64,000 nt of DNA from Poritiphilus flavus (GTDB lineage: Bacteria > Bacteroidota > Bacteroidia > Flavobacteriales > Flavobacteriaceae): assembly GCF_009901585.1 (NCBI RefSeq), contig NZ_WXYO01000001.1:682001-746000 (forward strand), in the 5' to 3' direction. Of the stretch, positions 42,548-52,068 are shown piece by piece (the stretch's first letter is position 1; the number at the start of each line of letters is the position of its first letter). The notes under the pieces were generated by a model, which worked only from the letters and a program-made list of their open reading frames with translations, searched no databases and was not told the origin of the DNA. Both the position numbers and the translations under genes were made by a program.

Positions 42548-43597
42548 TCAATTTGTGCTGTCTGCCAACGTAGCCATCACCTTGTCTATAACTTGTTGAG
42601 GAAGGATTGTTGCCATGGCTTTCTCATATCCCTTAGGTAATTTGTTCCCATAGACCGATGTCGGGATCCTTGGAAACCTGGTTCGGTCCGCGCAGAGCGC
42701 GTTTTCCGGCGGTTGTCTGAAAGGCGCGAAGCCGGCATAGGGATGGGTTACTCCCCAGAGAGTGACAACAGGAACGCCATAGACCGCGGCCAGGTGTCCG
42801 TTACCGCTATCCATAGAAAGCATAAGATCCAGTCGTGAAATCAATCCAAGCTCAGAAGAAAAATTGAGTTTGCCAGCCACAGATGTGGTATTGGCATATT
42901 TTGAAGCCCACTTATCCAGGGTTTCCACCTCCTGTTTGCCACCGCCAAAAAGCAATATTTTATACTTATTGGTATTATCTAGCGTTTGGATCACTTCTTC
43001 CATCAATTGCAAAGGGTACATCTTTCCTGGAAACGCTGCGAAAGGGGCGATTCCCAGCCATTTCCTGTGATCGTCGCCTACCATGTTCGCAACCTCCTGT
43101 GCCAGGTCTGGCTTGGGCAAAACGTCCATTCTTTCAGGAGGAACCGGCAAGCCCAGGGCTTCAAAAACATCGGAATAGCGCTGCCAGGTATTTTTCAGGG
43201 GTTCAAACATTCGCCCTTTGGTAAGCGCCCCTTTTTCGCTTCTACCCTTATCTATCTGAACAAAGGGAATGCGGGAAATGCTGAAGAAACGTTTTAGGAT
43301 ATTGCTTCTCAATACGTTGTGAAGATCAGCCACCATGGAAATATCCAGGGATTTCAGTTCTTTGTAAAGCTTCCACAATCCGGCAAAACCCTTATGCTTT
43401 TTTTTAACATCCGCCTCATACACCTCACAAGCCGGAAGTGCCTCAAAAAGCGGTTTAAAAAATGCCCTTGTTAGTACGGTGATCCTGAGTTCCGGATATT
43501 GTTTTGTAAGCCCGAATAAGACCGGAATGGTCATGGCAACATCTCCCAATGCGGAAAGTCGGATTACCAGTATATGTGATCCTTTACTTTTGGCCAC
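42548..43597 (-). CDS. Glycosyltransferase family 9 (heptosyltransferase-like)
   Basis: 349 residues with the GT9 start RLSALGDVAMTIPVL and the nucleotide-sugar region DSGNGHLAAVYGVPVVTLWG. Probably adds a sugar to LPS or a similar glycolipid at the inner face of the membrane. Its first 14 nt overlap the DUF4254 gene, an arrangement often seen in Bacteroidota. Confidence 0.93.
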   Translation of the reverse strand: MAKSKGSHILVIRLSALGDVAMTIPVLFGLTKQYPELRITVLTRAFFKPLFEALPACEVYEADVKKKHKGFAGLWKLYKELKSLDISMVADLHNVLRSNILKRFFSISRIPFVQIDKGRSEKGALTKGRMFEPLKNTWQRYSDVFEALGLPVPPERMDVLPKPDLAQEVANMVGDDHRKWLGIAPFAAFPGKMYPLQLMEEVIQTLDNTNKYKILLFGGGKQEVETLDKWASKYANTTSVAGKLNFSSELGLISRLDLMLSMDSGNGHLAAVYGVPVVTLWGVTHPYAGFAPFRQPPENALCADRTRFPRIPTSVYGNKLPKGYEKAMATILPQQVIDKVMATLADSTN

Positions 43598-44186
43598 GAA
43601 GAACAGGGTTTAGTTCTTCATCGTTATACATTTTCATCTGTTTATAGACTTTCATGTATTTGTCTCCAGACTCAAAGTCTGCCAGCAGTTGGTCTATAGC
43701 CGTAGATAAATCCTTTTTTTGCTCTAGCAAAACAGCCAGTTTCTTACTACAAGCCTCTCGATGAGATTCCGTTGCATCCGGGCGTTCCGCCTCAATCTTC
43801 ATATGGTAGATCTTAAGAGCCAGGATGGACAACCGGTCTATGGCCCAGGCCGGACTCTCCGTATTGATAGTGGCGTCTTCCTTAACCTCTACCGATTGGT
43901 ATTTTTTTAGAAAGTAACTGTCAATAAATTCCACGAGGTCCGTTCTGTCCTGGTTACTCGCATCTATTTTACGCTTGAGGTCCAGGGCATCTTTCGGCTG
44001 AATATCCGGGTCACGAATAATATCTTCATAATGCCATTGCACGGTATCTATCCAGTTTTTGCGATACAAAAGATGGGCTACATCTTCTGTTGGATAGGGA
44101 TTTGTAAAAGCCTGGTAGACGTCATCCTTTATATGGTAGGTCCGAATACTTTCTTCGAATATCTCAAAGGCGAATGCACTAAACAT
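43584..44186 (-). CDS. DUF4254 protein
   Basis: 200-residue, mainly helical cytosolic protein of DUF4254 (NPYPTEDVAHLLYRKNWIDTV near residue 30). Function unknown; constant neighbour of the GT9 gene in this phylum, so a role in glycan assembly is plausible. Confidence 0.88.
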   Translation of the reverse strand: MFSAFAFEIFEESIRTYHIKDDVYQAFTNPYPTEDVAHLLYRKNWIDTVQWHYEDIIRDPDIQPKDALDLKRKIDASNQDRTDLVEFIDSYFLKKYQSVEVKEDATINTESPAWAIDRLSILALKIYHMKIEAERPDATESHREACSKKLAVLLEQKKDLSTAIDQLLADFESGDKYMKVYKQMKMYNDEELNPVLRGQK

Positions 44187-44216
44187 AACTCTCAGAATTT
44201 TGGCAAAGATACCTTT

Positions 44217-45155
44217 TTATTTGCTTATCAGGCCGGCTAGAAATATGATGAATGGCAACAAAACTGAGGAAATAAGAACGATCTCCTGCAGGTTTACTTT
44301 CTTGATCACTTCTACGTATTTGGTCAATAATACCGATGCGGGAAAAAAGGTTAGCAGAATGGGATAGGTATCCTGCCCCGTCTTTAGAACGGTTACCACC
44401 AGCCCCAGGATCAGGGCTATGGCCACCAACCGCATGGTAATGATACGGCCCAGGCCGAGCTTGCCCAGACGCACAAAGGCAAACAATCCGGCCAGAATGG
44501 TACATACGGTATATCCGATCAGTTTTGCCAGGTTTCCCCAGCTACCGAAATAGTCTGTTTCAAAATTCACTGAAAAGCGATAGTGCGAAGTCAGGAAATC
44601 CGTATATCCCACCAGGATAAGAAAGCCCCAGGAAATAGCACCCACAGTAAAAAGAGCGATCAGGGGTACCAGCCAGTTCTTGAAATTCTTGGGTTCATAG
44701 AAATAGATGCCCACAAAAACAAGGATCACAAACAACAGCGCCCAATCGTAGAACAGGCTTGCCACACCAATCCACAAGGTGGCGTCGAACAGTTTAAGTT
44801 TAATGCTTTTCAGGGATTTCAGGCTTATAAGTCGCCTTAAGGCCAACAGGAGAAAAAAGGTGGAGAGTATTCCGTTGTTATCCATCAGCACCTCCGGAAA
44901 AACTACGATAAGCATAGTGAAATACAACATTGTAAACGCATTGGTCCCTGTTATCTGGTTGCGCTTTACAATAAAATCCACCACAAAAATGCTAAAGAGC
45001 AGTACGGCACAAACACACAATTGCAGTGCAAATTCCTCCAGGCCATAGCGCTTTTGAAAGAGCCCAAGATGTAAGGTCCAATAAAACAAAAACAGGAAAC
45101 TGAGCAGTATGATGAAGTTTACCGGTTTTGTATTGCCGAAGGTATTAGAGATCAT
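44217..45155 (-). CDS. DUF6427 membrane protein
   Basis: 312 residues with about 9-10 membrane helices. Matches the DUF6427 family of flavobacteria. No catalytic motif seen; it may handle a lipid or glycan. It lies upstream of DUF4254 and GT9 on the same strand with a 30-nt gap. Confidence 0.8.
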   Translation of the reverse strand: MISNTFGNTKPVNFIILLSFLFLFYWTLHLGLFQKRYGLEEFALQLCVCAVLLFSIFVVDFIVKRNQITGTNAFTMLYFTMLIVVFPEVLMDNNGILSTFFLLLALRRLISLKSLKSIKLKLFDATLWIGVASLFYDWALLFVILVFVGIYFYEPKNFKNWLVPLIALFTVGAISWGFLILVGYTDFLTSHYRFSVNFETDYFGSWGNLAKLIGYTVCTILAGLFAFVRLGKLGLGRIITMRLVAIALILGLVVTVLKTGQDTYPILLTFFPASVLLTKYVEVIKKVNLQEIVLISSVLLPFIIFLAGLISK

Positions 45156-45319
45156 TTAAGAGACTTTCATTAAGCTGTTCCTGTAGGTCCGGGATACTCC
45201 TGGCCATAATCCTGTTAGTATCTTACAATGACTTATCCAGCGATTGGCGACGCCATTGCTTCAAACTAAAGTTCATTAAATCCCAGCCGCAAAAATTTAG
45301 ATATTTTCAGGGGTTTTCC

Positions 45320-45327
45320 TATTTTTG
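45320..45327 (+). promoter_or_regulatory. Promoter -7 element for DUF6341 gene
   Basis: TATTTTTG, a perfect TAnnTTTG match, 19 nt before the ATG at 45347. Confidence 0.5.
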
Positions 45328-45346
45328 CTGCGTAAATATAACCAAG

Positions 45347-45568
45347 ATGCGAGCATTTTTTGAAGGCATAGAAGATTTATTCGTAAACGGGCTTTTTTGG
45401 CCTTACGACGTTTTCAGATTCATGGAGAACTGGTGGGCTTCCAACACTGTAAACTGGATATTCGTTATTATCGGGATTATAGCCATGGTATACTGGCTAA
45501 ATCAGTTGAAGATATTTAACGACAGAGGAGAGGAAGACAAAAGCATCACCTCGCATTCTTACCTGTAA
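45347..45568 (+). CDS. Small membrane protein, DUF6341
   Basis: 73 residues with one clear membrane helix (about 36-55) after an aromatic N-terminal segment (FVNGLFWPYDVFRFMENWW). Conserved in flavobacteria beside DUF6427. Function unknown. Single gene with its own promoter, convergent with purD. Confidence 0.82.
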   Translation: MRAFFEGIEDLFVNGLFWPYDVFRFMENWWASNTVNWIFVIIGIIAMVYWLNQLKIFNDRGEEDKSITSHSYL

Positions 45569-45628
45569 TTTAAATCCACACATTTGTAGATTTGACGAAC
45601 GCTTCCTGGAGGTAGCGCGTCCATACAA

Positions 45629-46900
45629 TCAGAGATCGAAACCGATATCCTTACGGTAGTACATTTTTTCGAACTCCAACTTTTCAGCACTTTGATAGGA
45701 AATAGCCAGGGCTTCGCGGAAATTCGCCCCAAAAGAAGTCAGGGCAATCACCCTTCCCCCATTGGTAAGCACTTGTCCATTTTCGAGTTTTGTTCCGGCA
45801 TGAAAGACTATGGAATCCTCGATCTTTTCCAGTCCTGAGATCTTTTTAGACTTTTCGTAAGTTTCAGGGTAGCCCCCGGAAACCGTCATTACGGTTGTCG
45901 CGGCCCTGGAGTCGATTTCCAGCGCTACCTCATTCAATTTGCCGTCGGCCACAGCCTGGAAAAGGGAAACAAAATCGTTCTTGATCCGCGGCAGCACCAC
46001 TTCCGTTTCCGGATCTCCCATACGTACATTGTATTCAATCACATAAGGATCTTCACCTACCTTGATCAGCCCGATAAAAATAAAGCCCACATAAGGGATC
46101 TTATCCTGTTGAAGTCCTTCTACTGTCGGCACCACCACCCGATCCAGTACTTTGCTCATAAAGGATTCATCTGCAAAGGGAACGGGCGATATAGCTCCCA
46201 TTCCACCCGTATTCAGACCGGTATCCCCTTCGCCTATCCGCTTGTAGTCCTTGGCAGTAGGCAATACCTTATAGTTTTGCCCGTCTGTAAGTACAAAGCA
46301 GCTCAATTCAATACCGGACAAAAACTCTTCAATGACCACTGTTGCGCTGGCATTGCCGAACTTTGCATCGAGCAGCATATTCCGCAATTCTTTTTTGGCT
46401 TCATCCAGGTCTTCAAGGATAAGCACTCCTTTGCCTGCGGCAAGGCCATCCGCCTTGAGTACGTAAGGAGGTTCAAGGGTTTCTAAAAAACGAAGCCCTT
46501 CTTCCAGGTTCTCCGAAGTAAAACTCTGATAGGCCGCTGTGGGAATGTTATGCCTGCTCATAAATTCTTTGGCGAACTCCTTGCTGCCTTCCAGGGTGGC
46601 AGCGTGTTTCTGCGGGCCAATTACCGGGATCTGGCTAAGTTCCGCATCCTCCAGGAAGAAATCGTGAATTCCATTCACCAGTGGGTCTTCCGGTCCCACT
46701 ATAACCATTTCTATCCTATGGTTTAAGACAGCAGTTTTTATCGCCTGGAAATCGTTTACCGCAAGCGGGAGATTGGTGGCTATGGACGCCGTTCCCGCAT
46801 TGCCTGGTGCAACGAAAAGTTCACTGAGTTTCGGGCTTTGTTTTAGTTTCCAGGCCAGGGTGTGTTCCCTGCCTCCGGAACCTAGTACAAGTATGTTCAT
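45629..46900 (-). CDS. purD: Phosphoribosylamine--glycine ligase
   Basis: 423 residues from the ATG at 46898-46900; the ATP-grasp enzyme makes glycinamide ribonucleotide in purine synthesis. GSGGREHTLAWKL marks the N-terminus and the GP-EDPLVNGI and ADGLAAGKGV segments the ATP-grasp core. A longer frame to 46918 is rejected because the promoter's -7 element at 46916-46923 overlaps it. Confidence 0.97.
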   Translation of the reverse strand: MNILVLGSGGREHTLAWKLKQSPKLSELFVAPGNAGTASIATNLPLAVNDFQAIKTAVLNHRIEMVIVGPEDPLVNGIHDFFLEDAELSQIPVIGPQKHAATLEGSKEFAKEFMSRHNIPTAAYQSFTSENLEEGLRFLETLEPPYVLKADGLAAGKGVLILEDLDEAKKELRNMLLDAKFGNASATVVIEEFLSGIELSCFVLTDGQNYKVLPTAKDYKRIGEGDTGLNTGGMGAISPVPFADESFMSKVLDRVVVPTVEGLQQDKIPYVGFIFIGLIKVGEDPYVIEYNVRMGDPETEVVLPRIKNDFVSLFQAVADGKLNEVALEIDSRAATTVMTVSGGYPETYEKSKKISGLEKIEDSIVFHAGTKLENGQVLTNGGRVIALTSFGANFREALAISYQSAEKLEFEKMYYRKDIGFDL

Positions 46901-46915
46901 ATGAAGTTGTTTGGG

Positions 46916-46923
46916 CAAAAATA
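46916..46923 (-). promoter_or_regulatory. Promoter -7 element for purD
   Basis: On the minus strand TATTTTTG, a perfect TAnnTTTG match. The leader is only about 9 nt and the element excludes the longer purD start. Confidence 0.55.
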
Positions 46924-47027
46924 GGATATGCCAAAGAAATATCTTAGCCAGACCGCTTTAATTTCAAAGACAAAATGCAGGCGTAATATTTCCGATAGGA
47001 ATTAGCTGTGCAGTGTTGGATGGTGCA

Positions 47028-47064
47028 TAAAAAGAAAAAGCCATCAGCTGGTGTTCCTGATGGC
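47028..47064 (-). terminator. Intrinsic terminator of the UDP-glucuronate decarboxylase gene
   Basis: On the minus strand an 8-bp perfect stem GCCATCAG / CTGATGGC (47040-47047 and 47057-47064) followed by a long T tract interrupted by one C. It ends 25 nt after the stop codon. Confidence 0.88.
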
Positions 47065-47088
47065 CTCTATAGTCGGTATGCGAGCGTT

Positions 47089-48075
47089 TTATTTTTTATT
47101 TCTACTTGTGAAATCCCGGTGTTCCGTTTTTTCCAATTCCTCTTTTGATAGGGTTTTGAAGTAGTCAAAGGTCTTTTGCATCCCTTCCGCCCGTTCTACT
47201 TTAGGTTCCCATCCCAGGATCTCCTTGGCCTTGGTAATATCCGGTTGCCTTACCAGCGGATCGTCTTGAGGAAGAGGTTTGTAAATGATCTTTTGAGTGG
47301 TCCCGGTTAGTTTTATGATCTCTTCCGCAAAATCCTTTATGGTAATCTCATGCGGATTGCCAATATTAACAGGTAACACATAATCGCTCATCAGTAAACG
47401 AAAGATCCCCTCTATCTCATCATCCACATAACAGAAAGAGCGTGTTTGGGAACCATCCCCAAATACAGTAAGGTCTTCCCCTCTTAAGGCCTGACCCATA
47501 AATGCGGGGATCACCCTACCGTCATTCAGCCTCATTCTGGGGCCATAGGTATTGAAGATCCTTACGATCCGGGTCTCAAGGCCATGAAAGCGATGGTAGG
47601 CCATGGTGATGGATTCCTGGAAGCGTTTTGCCTCGTCATACACACCCCTCGGGCCAATGGTATTTACATTGCCGTAATACTCTTCTGTCTGAGGGTGTAC
47701 CAATGGATCCCCGTATACTTCTGAAGTTGAAGCGATCAGGATACGTGCCTTTTTCTCCTTGGCAAGTCCTAAGAGGTTATGAGTCCCAAGAGCACCCACC
47801 TTTAGGGTTTGTATAGGTATTTTGAGGTAATCTATCGGACTGGCCGGAGAGGCGAAGTGCAAAATGTAATCCAGCTCCCCGGGAACATGAACAAATTTGG
47901 TCACGTCGTGATGGTAAAACTCAAACTGTTCCAGCTTGAAAAGGTGTTCGATGTTTTTCAGGTCGCCTGTAATCAGGTTATCCATCCCTATCACATGGAA
48001 GCCTTCCTTGATAAACCGATCGCACAAATGAGACCCTAGAAAGCCTGCTGCCCCGGTGATTAATACCTTTTTCAA
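47089..48075 (-). CDS. UDP-glucuronate decarboxylase (UXS)
   Basis: 328-residue short-chain dehydrogenase that makes UDP-xylose from UDP-glucuronate. NAD site GAAGFLG (8-14), catalytic Tyr146-Lys150 in YDEAK, and the UXS features HFASPASP and [11 protein letters not shown] are present. It lies at the far end of the polysaccharide locus with its own promoter and terminator, so it is regulated separately. Confidence 0.93.
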   Translation of the reverse strand: MKKVLITGAAGFLGSHLCDRFIKEGFHVIGMDNLITGDLKNIEHLFKLEQFEFYHHDVTKFVHVPGELDYILHFASPASPIDYLKIPIQTLKVGALGTHNLLGLAKEKKARILIASTSEVYGDPLVHPQTEEYYGNVNTIGPRGVYDEAKRFQESITMAYHRFHGLETRIVRIFNTYGPRMRLNDGRVIPAFMGQALRGEDLTVFGDGSQTRSFCYVDDEIEGIFRLLMSDYVLPVNIGNPHEITIKDFAEEIIKLTGTTQKIIYKPLPQDDPLVRQPDITKAKEILGWEPKVERAEGMQKTFDYFKTLSKEELEKTEHRDFTSRNKK

Positions 48076-48119
48076 AATATTGGAATATTAGGTTGTACTT
48101 GTACGCTTTATTTTGATTT

Positions 48120-48150
48120 CAAAAATACGCTGAGACGATAGTCTGACCAA
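48120..48150 (-). promoter_or_regulatory. Promoter of the UXS gene
   Basis: On the minus strand the -7 element is TATTTTTG (48120-48127) with TTGG (48147-48150) at 19-nt spacing as the -33 box (one mismatch). Confidence 0.55.
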
Positions 48151-48201
48151 TTATTTCAGTACAAAAACACGATAAATTAGACCAAAGTTGACCAGTGTCC
48201 G

Positions 48202-49554
48202 TTAATATGCTTTCTCTTCTCCGGAAATCGCATTTAATACCGTCTGGACGATGATCTTAAGGTCCAGGAAGAAAGACCAGTTCTCCACATAAAAGATATC
48301 GAATTTGATACGGTTCTGTATGTCGCTGTCCTTTTCTATCTCCCCCCTATAACCCCTTACCTGTGCCAAACCGGTAATTCCTGGTTTTACAAAGTGCCTC
48401 AGCATATACTTATCCACCTTATTGGCGTATTCATCGGTGTGTTTCACCATATGCGGCCTCGGGCCAACTACGGACATATTGCCCCATAACACGTTGTAAA
48501 ACTGAGGCAGTTCATCTATACTGGTTTTTCTAATGAACTTTCCAATCTTAGTTACACGCATATCATTTTTACCTGCCTGTAAACGATCTGCTTCCTTGTT
48601 CATGGTCATGGACCTGAATTTAAAACATTGGAATTCTCTGTTGTCAAATCCCGTTCTGTTCTGAATAAAGAAAACCGGTCCGCGGGACTCCAAAGAGATC
48701 AAAAGGGCTAAGAGGGGAGCTATCCAAATCAGAAGCCCAAAAATGACAAAAAGGGAAAATACGATATCAAAACTGCGCTTAACAAAGGCATCAATAGTGT
48801 TGTGCAAAGGAATATCCCTTAGAGAAAGTATGGGCAGGTAATCATAGTATTCGAACTTCAGTTTTTTGGCAAAGATCTTCCTGTTGTCCGGCAGAAACTT
48901 CAGCGTTTTAAGGTTGTTATCCGCCAAATCAATAAAATCCGTGATCTCCTCATCACTTAGCTCCGCCACCGAGCAGTAGATCTCATCTACATTATTCTCC
49001 ATAATATAGACAAAACAAGACATGGGGCTGAAGCCTTCGTCTTTAGGTGAAAACTGCCTCATAAAGTGATAACCAAACTCCGTTCTCTCATTGAATACTT
49101 TGATCAGCTGACTCATTTTTTTATTGTCCCCAATGACTACAACATTCCTGAGATTACCTTTAACCCTTTTCCGGTAGTTCATAAGAAGTACATAGCTCAA
49201 AAGCTTAATTACAGATAGCGTGATCAGTAAATAAGCGAAGTATTGGGCCAGAGCTAGACGGCTCATTAACGGTTGCTTAAAGAACCCGATAAAAGAATAA
49301 AGAATGAGCAAAAAGAAAACGAACTGTGTAAAGATCTTGATAAGGACATTCGTTACTTTGGTATATCGATAGATCTCGTAATATCTGCTCTTTATTGCTA
49401 TAATTATCCACCCCAGAGAAATGTAAAGATGGAACAGGACAGGGCTTTGAACGCGAAGAGGTAATAGATAAACAAATGAGTTAATTATCAGCAAATCAAT
49501 CCCATAGGAAATCGGCATGATGAAACCGGAGTAATTACCTTTTCTAAAAAGCAT
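48202..49554 (-). CDS. Initiating sugar phosphotransferase (WcaJ-type)
   Basis: 450 residues: about five N-terminal membrane helices, a CoA-binding-like middle domain (about 140-240), and a C-terminal bacterial sugar-transferase domain with KRSFDIVFSLFVIFGL and the catalytic motif FKFRSM. It transfers a sugar phosphate onto undecaprenyl phosphate, the first step of repeat-unit assembly. A TATCTTTA-like promoter (49570-49577, minus) lies upstream. Confidence 0.94.
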   Translation of the reverse strand: MLFRKGNYSGFIMPISYGIDLLIINSFVYLLPLRVQSPVLFHLYISLGWIIIAIKSRYYEIYRYTKVTNVLIKIFTQFVFFLLILYSFIGFFKQPLMSRLALAQYFAYLLITLSVIKLLSYVLLMNYRKRVKGNLRNVVVIGDNKKMSQLIKVFNERTEFGYHFMRQFSPKDEGFSPMSCFVYIMENNVDEIYCSVAELSDEEITDFIDLADNNLKTLKFLPDNRKIFAKKLKFEYYDYLPILSLRDIPLHNTIDAFVKRSFDIVFSLFVIFGLLIWIAPLLALLISLESRGPVFFIQNRTGFDNREFQCFKFRSMTMNKEADRLQAGKNDMRVTKIGKFIRKTSIDELPQFYNVLWGNMSVVGPRPHMVKHTDEYANKVDKYMLRHFVKPGITGLAQVRGYRGEIEKDSDIQNRIKFDIFYVENWSFFLDLKIIVQTVLNAISGEEKAY

Positions 49555-49659
49555 TTTGGAATTTAAGCGTAAAGATACAGTTAATTCTTTAGTAATTGCT
49601 CCTTGTTTCTGTGAAGGTTCTAAGGTAAAAAAGCTACTTTTTTAAAGTGATTTATGGCT

Positions 49660-50748
49660 TTATATGTTAGAGACCCGAACCATAAATTCTTCATATTTTT
49701 CATTGATCAGGGACCAGTTGAAATTGGCCAGAATTTTAGATGTATTGCTCTCAATATATTGAAGATAGTCCTTTTTATTGTGGCCCATAAAACTTGTAAT
49801 ATCCTTAGCGTCCTCAAAGTAAAAAGCATCATCTCCTAAAATACTTTTGTTAAAAACATTGTTGTTCGCAATGATGAGACAGTTAGAGGCCATCGCTTCC
49901 AGTAGGGATGGATTTGTTCCACCTACGGAATGCCCGTGAAAATACAGATTGGACCAATACCGGAGATTGTTCAGGGCGTTGATATCATAAATGCCCCCCA
50001 GAAAACGGATATGACTATGCTCCATATATCGGTTCTTTAGAAAATTGCCAAAGGGCGTCTGGTGTTTTCCAACTACCAGGAAAGCTTGTTTTGAATTGCT
50101 GGCGACTACTCCATCCAGGATTGTCTGTATATTGTTTTCAGGCTCTAATCTGGCAATCAGCATATTGTATTCGTATTCAACTAAATCATAAGATTGCAAT
50201 ACTTCTTTGGATGGATCTGAAAAGATCTCGGCTCCATAAGCAATGTATTCAGATTCCTTGCCATAACGTTCTTTTAAATACTGCTGAATCCCGATAGAGT
50301 CTGCAACCAGATGATCACTGGTCCATACCGCCCATTTTTCTGCCTGTTTAAGAAACTTTCTTACCGGCTTGGAGTATTTGCTACGCTTCCATTCCAGGCC
50401 ATCCATATTAGTACATATCTCGGGTTTCGAAGGCAACAACCACCCCCAGACTGAACTACTGGTATACCCCAGCTGCAGTATTACATCAAACTCCCTGCGA
50501 CGGCTGTCCCAGATGCAGTTAAGATCATAAATGAACTGCCCCGCCGTACCCATCCAGTGCTCAGGATCTTTTCTATGAATGATATTTACGCCTTTCCAGG
50601 TTTGCTGCTGAAAGGGATGTTTATGTGAATTATAGACAAATACCTGATGCCCCTTCTTAACCAAATGTTGGGATAAGTATTCTGCAAATTGCTCAAATCC
50701 TCCATGATTATTAGGAATCCCCCGAGTACCAATAATTCCGATCTTCAT
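49660..50748 (-). CDS. DUF1972 glycosyltransferase
   Basis: 362 residues with the DUF1972 N-terminus (GTRGIPNNHGGFEQFAEYLS) and a GT4-type C-terminal half (HGHSVGGTNPSLLEAMA). Members often act as rhamnosyltransferases, which suits the dTDP-rhamnose genes here but is inferred. Upstream, TATATTTG at 50771-50778 (minus strand) is a likely -7 element; no good -33 is seen. Confidence 0.9.
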   Translation of the reverse strand: MKIGIIGTRGIPNNHGGFEQFAEYLSQHLVKKGHQVFVYNSHKHPFQQQTWKGVNIIHRKDPEHWMGTAGQFIYDLNCIWDSRRREFDVILQLGYTSSSVWGWLLPSKPEICTNMDGLEWKRSKYSKPVRKFLKQAEKWAVWTSDHLVADSIGIQQYLKERYGKESEYIAYGAEIFSDPSKEVLQSYDLVEYEYNMLIARLEPENNIQTILDGVVASNSKQAFLVVGKHQTPFGNFLKNRYMEHSHIRFLGGIYDINALNNLRYWSNLYFHGHSVGGTNPSLLEAMASNCLIIANNNVFNKSILGDDAFYFEDAKDITSFMGHNKKDYLQYIESNTSKILANFNWSLINEKYEEFMVRVSNI

Positions 50749-50770
50749 TGTTAGGCTGGTATTTTGACCG

Positions 50771-50778
50771 CAAATATA
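50771..50778 (-). promoter_or_regulatory. Promoter -7 element for the DUF1972 glycosyltransferase
   Basis: On the minus strand TATATTTG, a perfect TAnnTTTG match. It splits this gene from the long upstream polysaccharide operon. Confidence 0.45.
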
Positions 50779-50835
50779 CTTCTAATTTGGAGCGGAATCT
50801 CAAATTAGGTCTAAGGCTTCTAATTGACACAAAAC

Positions 50836-52068
50836 TTAGGTGTCTTTATCTGGTTTTTGCTCAGATCCGGATACATCCTCTCTGAGTAGCAACAAGCATG
50901 TGAAGAATGCAAAACCGTAAACTCCCCATTGCCGTGTAAAAATGGCTTCAGTAACTGAAGTTAAACACACCAATAAGATCCAGAACAGGCCAAGGTAGTT
51001 TCTCAGAACGAATGAACGAACCAGCGGCCACAATAAAGTACTTAAAAGCAGCAAGAATCCTAAAATTCCATACTGCAACAGGGTCTGCAGGTACTGACTA
51101 TGCGCATGGTATTTGTATTTCAGGGGAATTTCCAGTTTTCTGGTTTCAAACTCCTGCAAGAGCAAAATGCTTCCTTTCTTTTCTCCGGAACCCCAAAAAA
51201 TATCATTTTGGGAGGCATTATAGGCGCTATTCCATATCCCTGCTCTTAATGAACTCCCCGAAAAGAAATTACCCTTTTTATTCACTTTCAGAATTCTGTT
51301 TTTGATGATCGGATTCTGAAGTGCCAGAGCGAAACACACTCCCAGTATTCCAAGTACTACCAATACCTTTTTGAAGGAGATTTTCTCACGAATGACAAGA
51401 TAAAGGGGAACTAGTAGGACGAGGCATACCATGGCATTTCTCGCCGCAAGCAATACGATGCTAAGGGAAAGCAGACAGAAAGTAGCGTAATACAAAACCT
51501 TATGCTTTCGCAATTCACTGAAACTCACAAGTATTAGCAGTGCAAAGACATAAAAGAACCCCAGATATATAGGTTGCATACCAAACGGTTCCGCAAGGAA
51601 TTGATATGTAAAATACCAGAAATTTATTCCACTTTCATTGAGGATCACCCCGCGATAGATCCCGAAACCCAGATTTACCATGGCATTAATTATACATCCC
51701 AGCAAAAAGGCCTTTAGGATAATGGGTAGTTCCTTTTTAAGCCTTTGCGCCTGAAAGCCAATTACAAGTGGAACGATAAGGAATGCCAGATAATAGAAAA
51801 CCACCTGAAATGCCTCGGATGGACTTACAAAAGTTTCTCTTATGGCAATCCAGGCAAAGAAAACAATCAGTGGAAAATTGAACTGCTTTAAAGATGGTAG
51901 ATCTCTTTTCCGTACTATATCATTTATACTAATGGCAATCCCGGCAAAAACGAAAAGGAAAAAAGAAATGGAGTTAACCGCAATACCAAAACTAAAAGAC
52001 ATAGCAAAAATGGCTGCGCTCCAACGTATCAAATCGACATTCTTTGTCCTACTAATCAGCTTTTGCAT
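50836..52068 (-). CDS. O-antigen ligase/polymerase-like membrane protein
   Basis: 410 residues with about 10-12 membrane helices and a periplasmic loop with the O-antigen ligase (Wzy_C) pattern around SGSSLRAGIWNSA and HAHSQYLQTLLQYG. It either polymerises repeat units or ligates them to an acceptor. Its 5' end overlaps the upstream Wzy-like gene by 17 nt. The two homologues side by side may have divided polymerase and ligase roles. Confidence 0.87.
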   Translation of the reverse strand: MQKLISRTKNVDLIRWSAAIFAMSFSFGIAVNSISFFLFVFAGIAISINDIVRKRDLPSLKQFNFPLIVFFAWIAIRETFVSPSEAFQVVFYYLAFLIVPLVIGFQAQRLKKELPIILKAFLLGCIINAMVNLGFGIYRGVILNESGINFWYFTYQFLAEPFGMQPIYLGFFYVFALLILVSFSELRKHKVLYYATFCLLSLSIVLLAARNAMVCLVLLVPLYLVIREKISFKKVLVVLGILGVCFALALQNPIIKNRILKVNKKGNFFSGSSLRAGIWNSAYNASQNDIFWGSGEKKGSILLLQEFETRKLEIPLKYKYHAHSQYLQTLLQYGILGFLLLLSTLLWPLVRSFVLRNYLGLFWILLVCLTSVTEAIFTRQWGVYGFAFFTCLLLLREDVSGSEQKPDKDT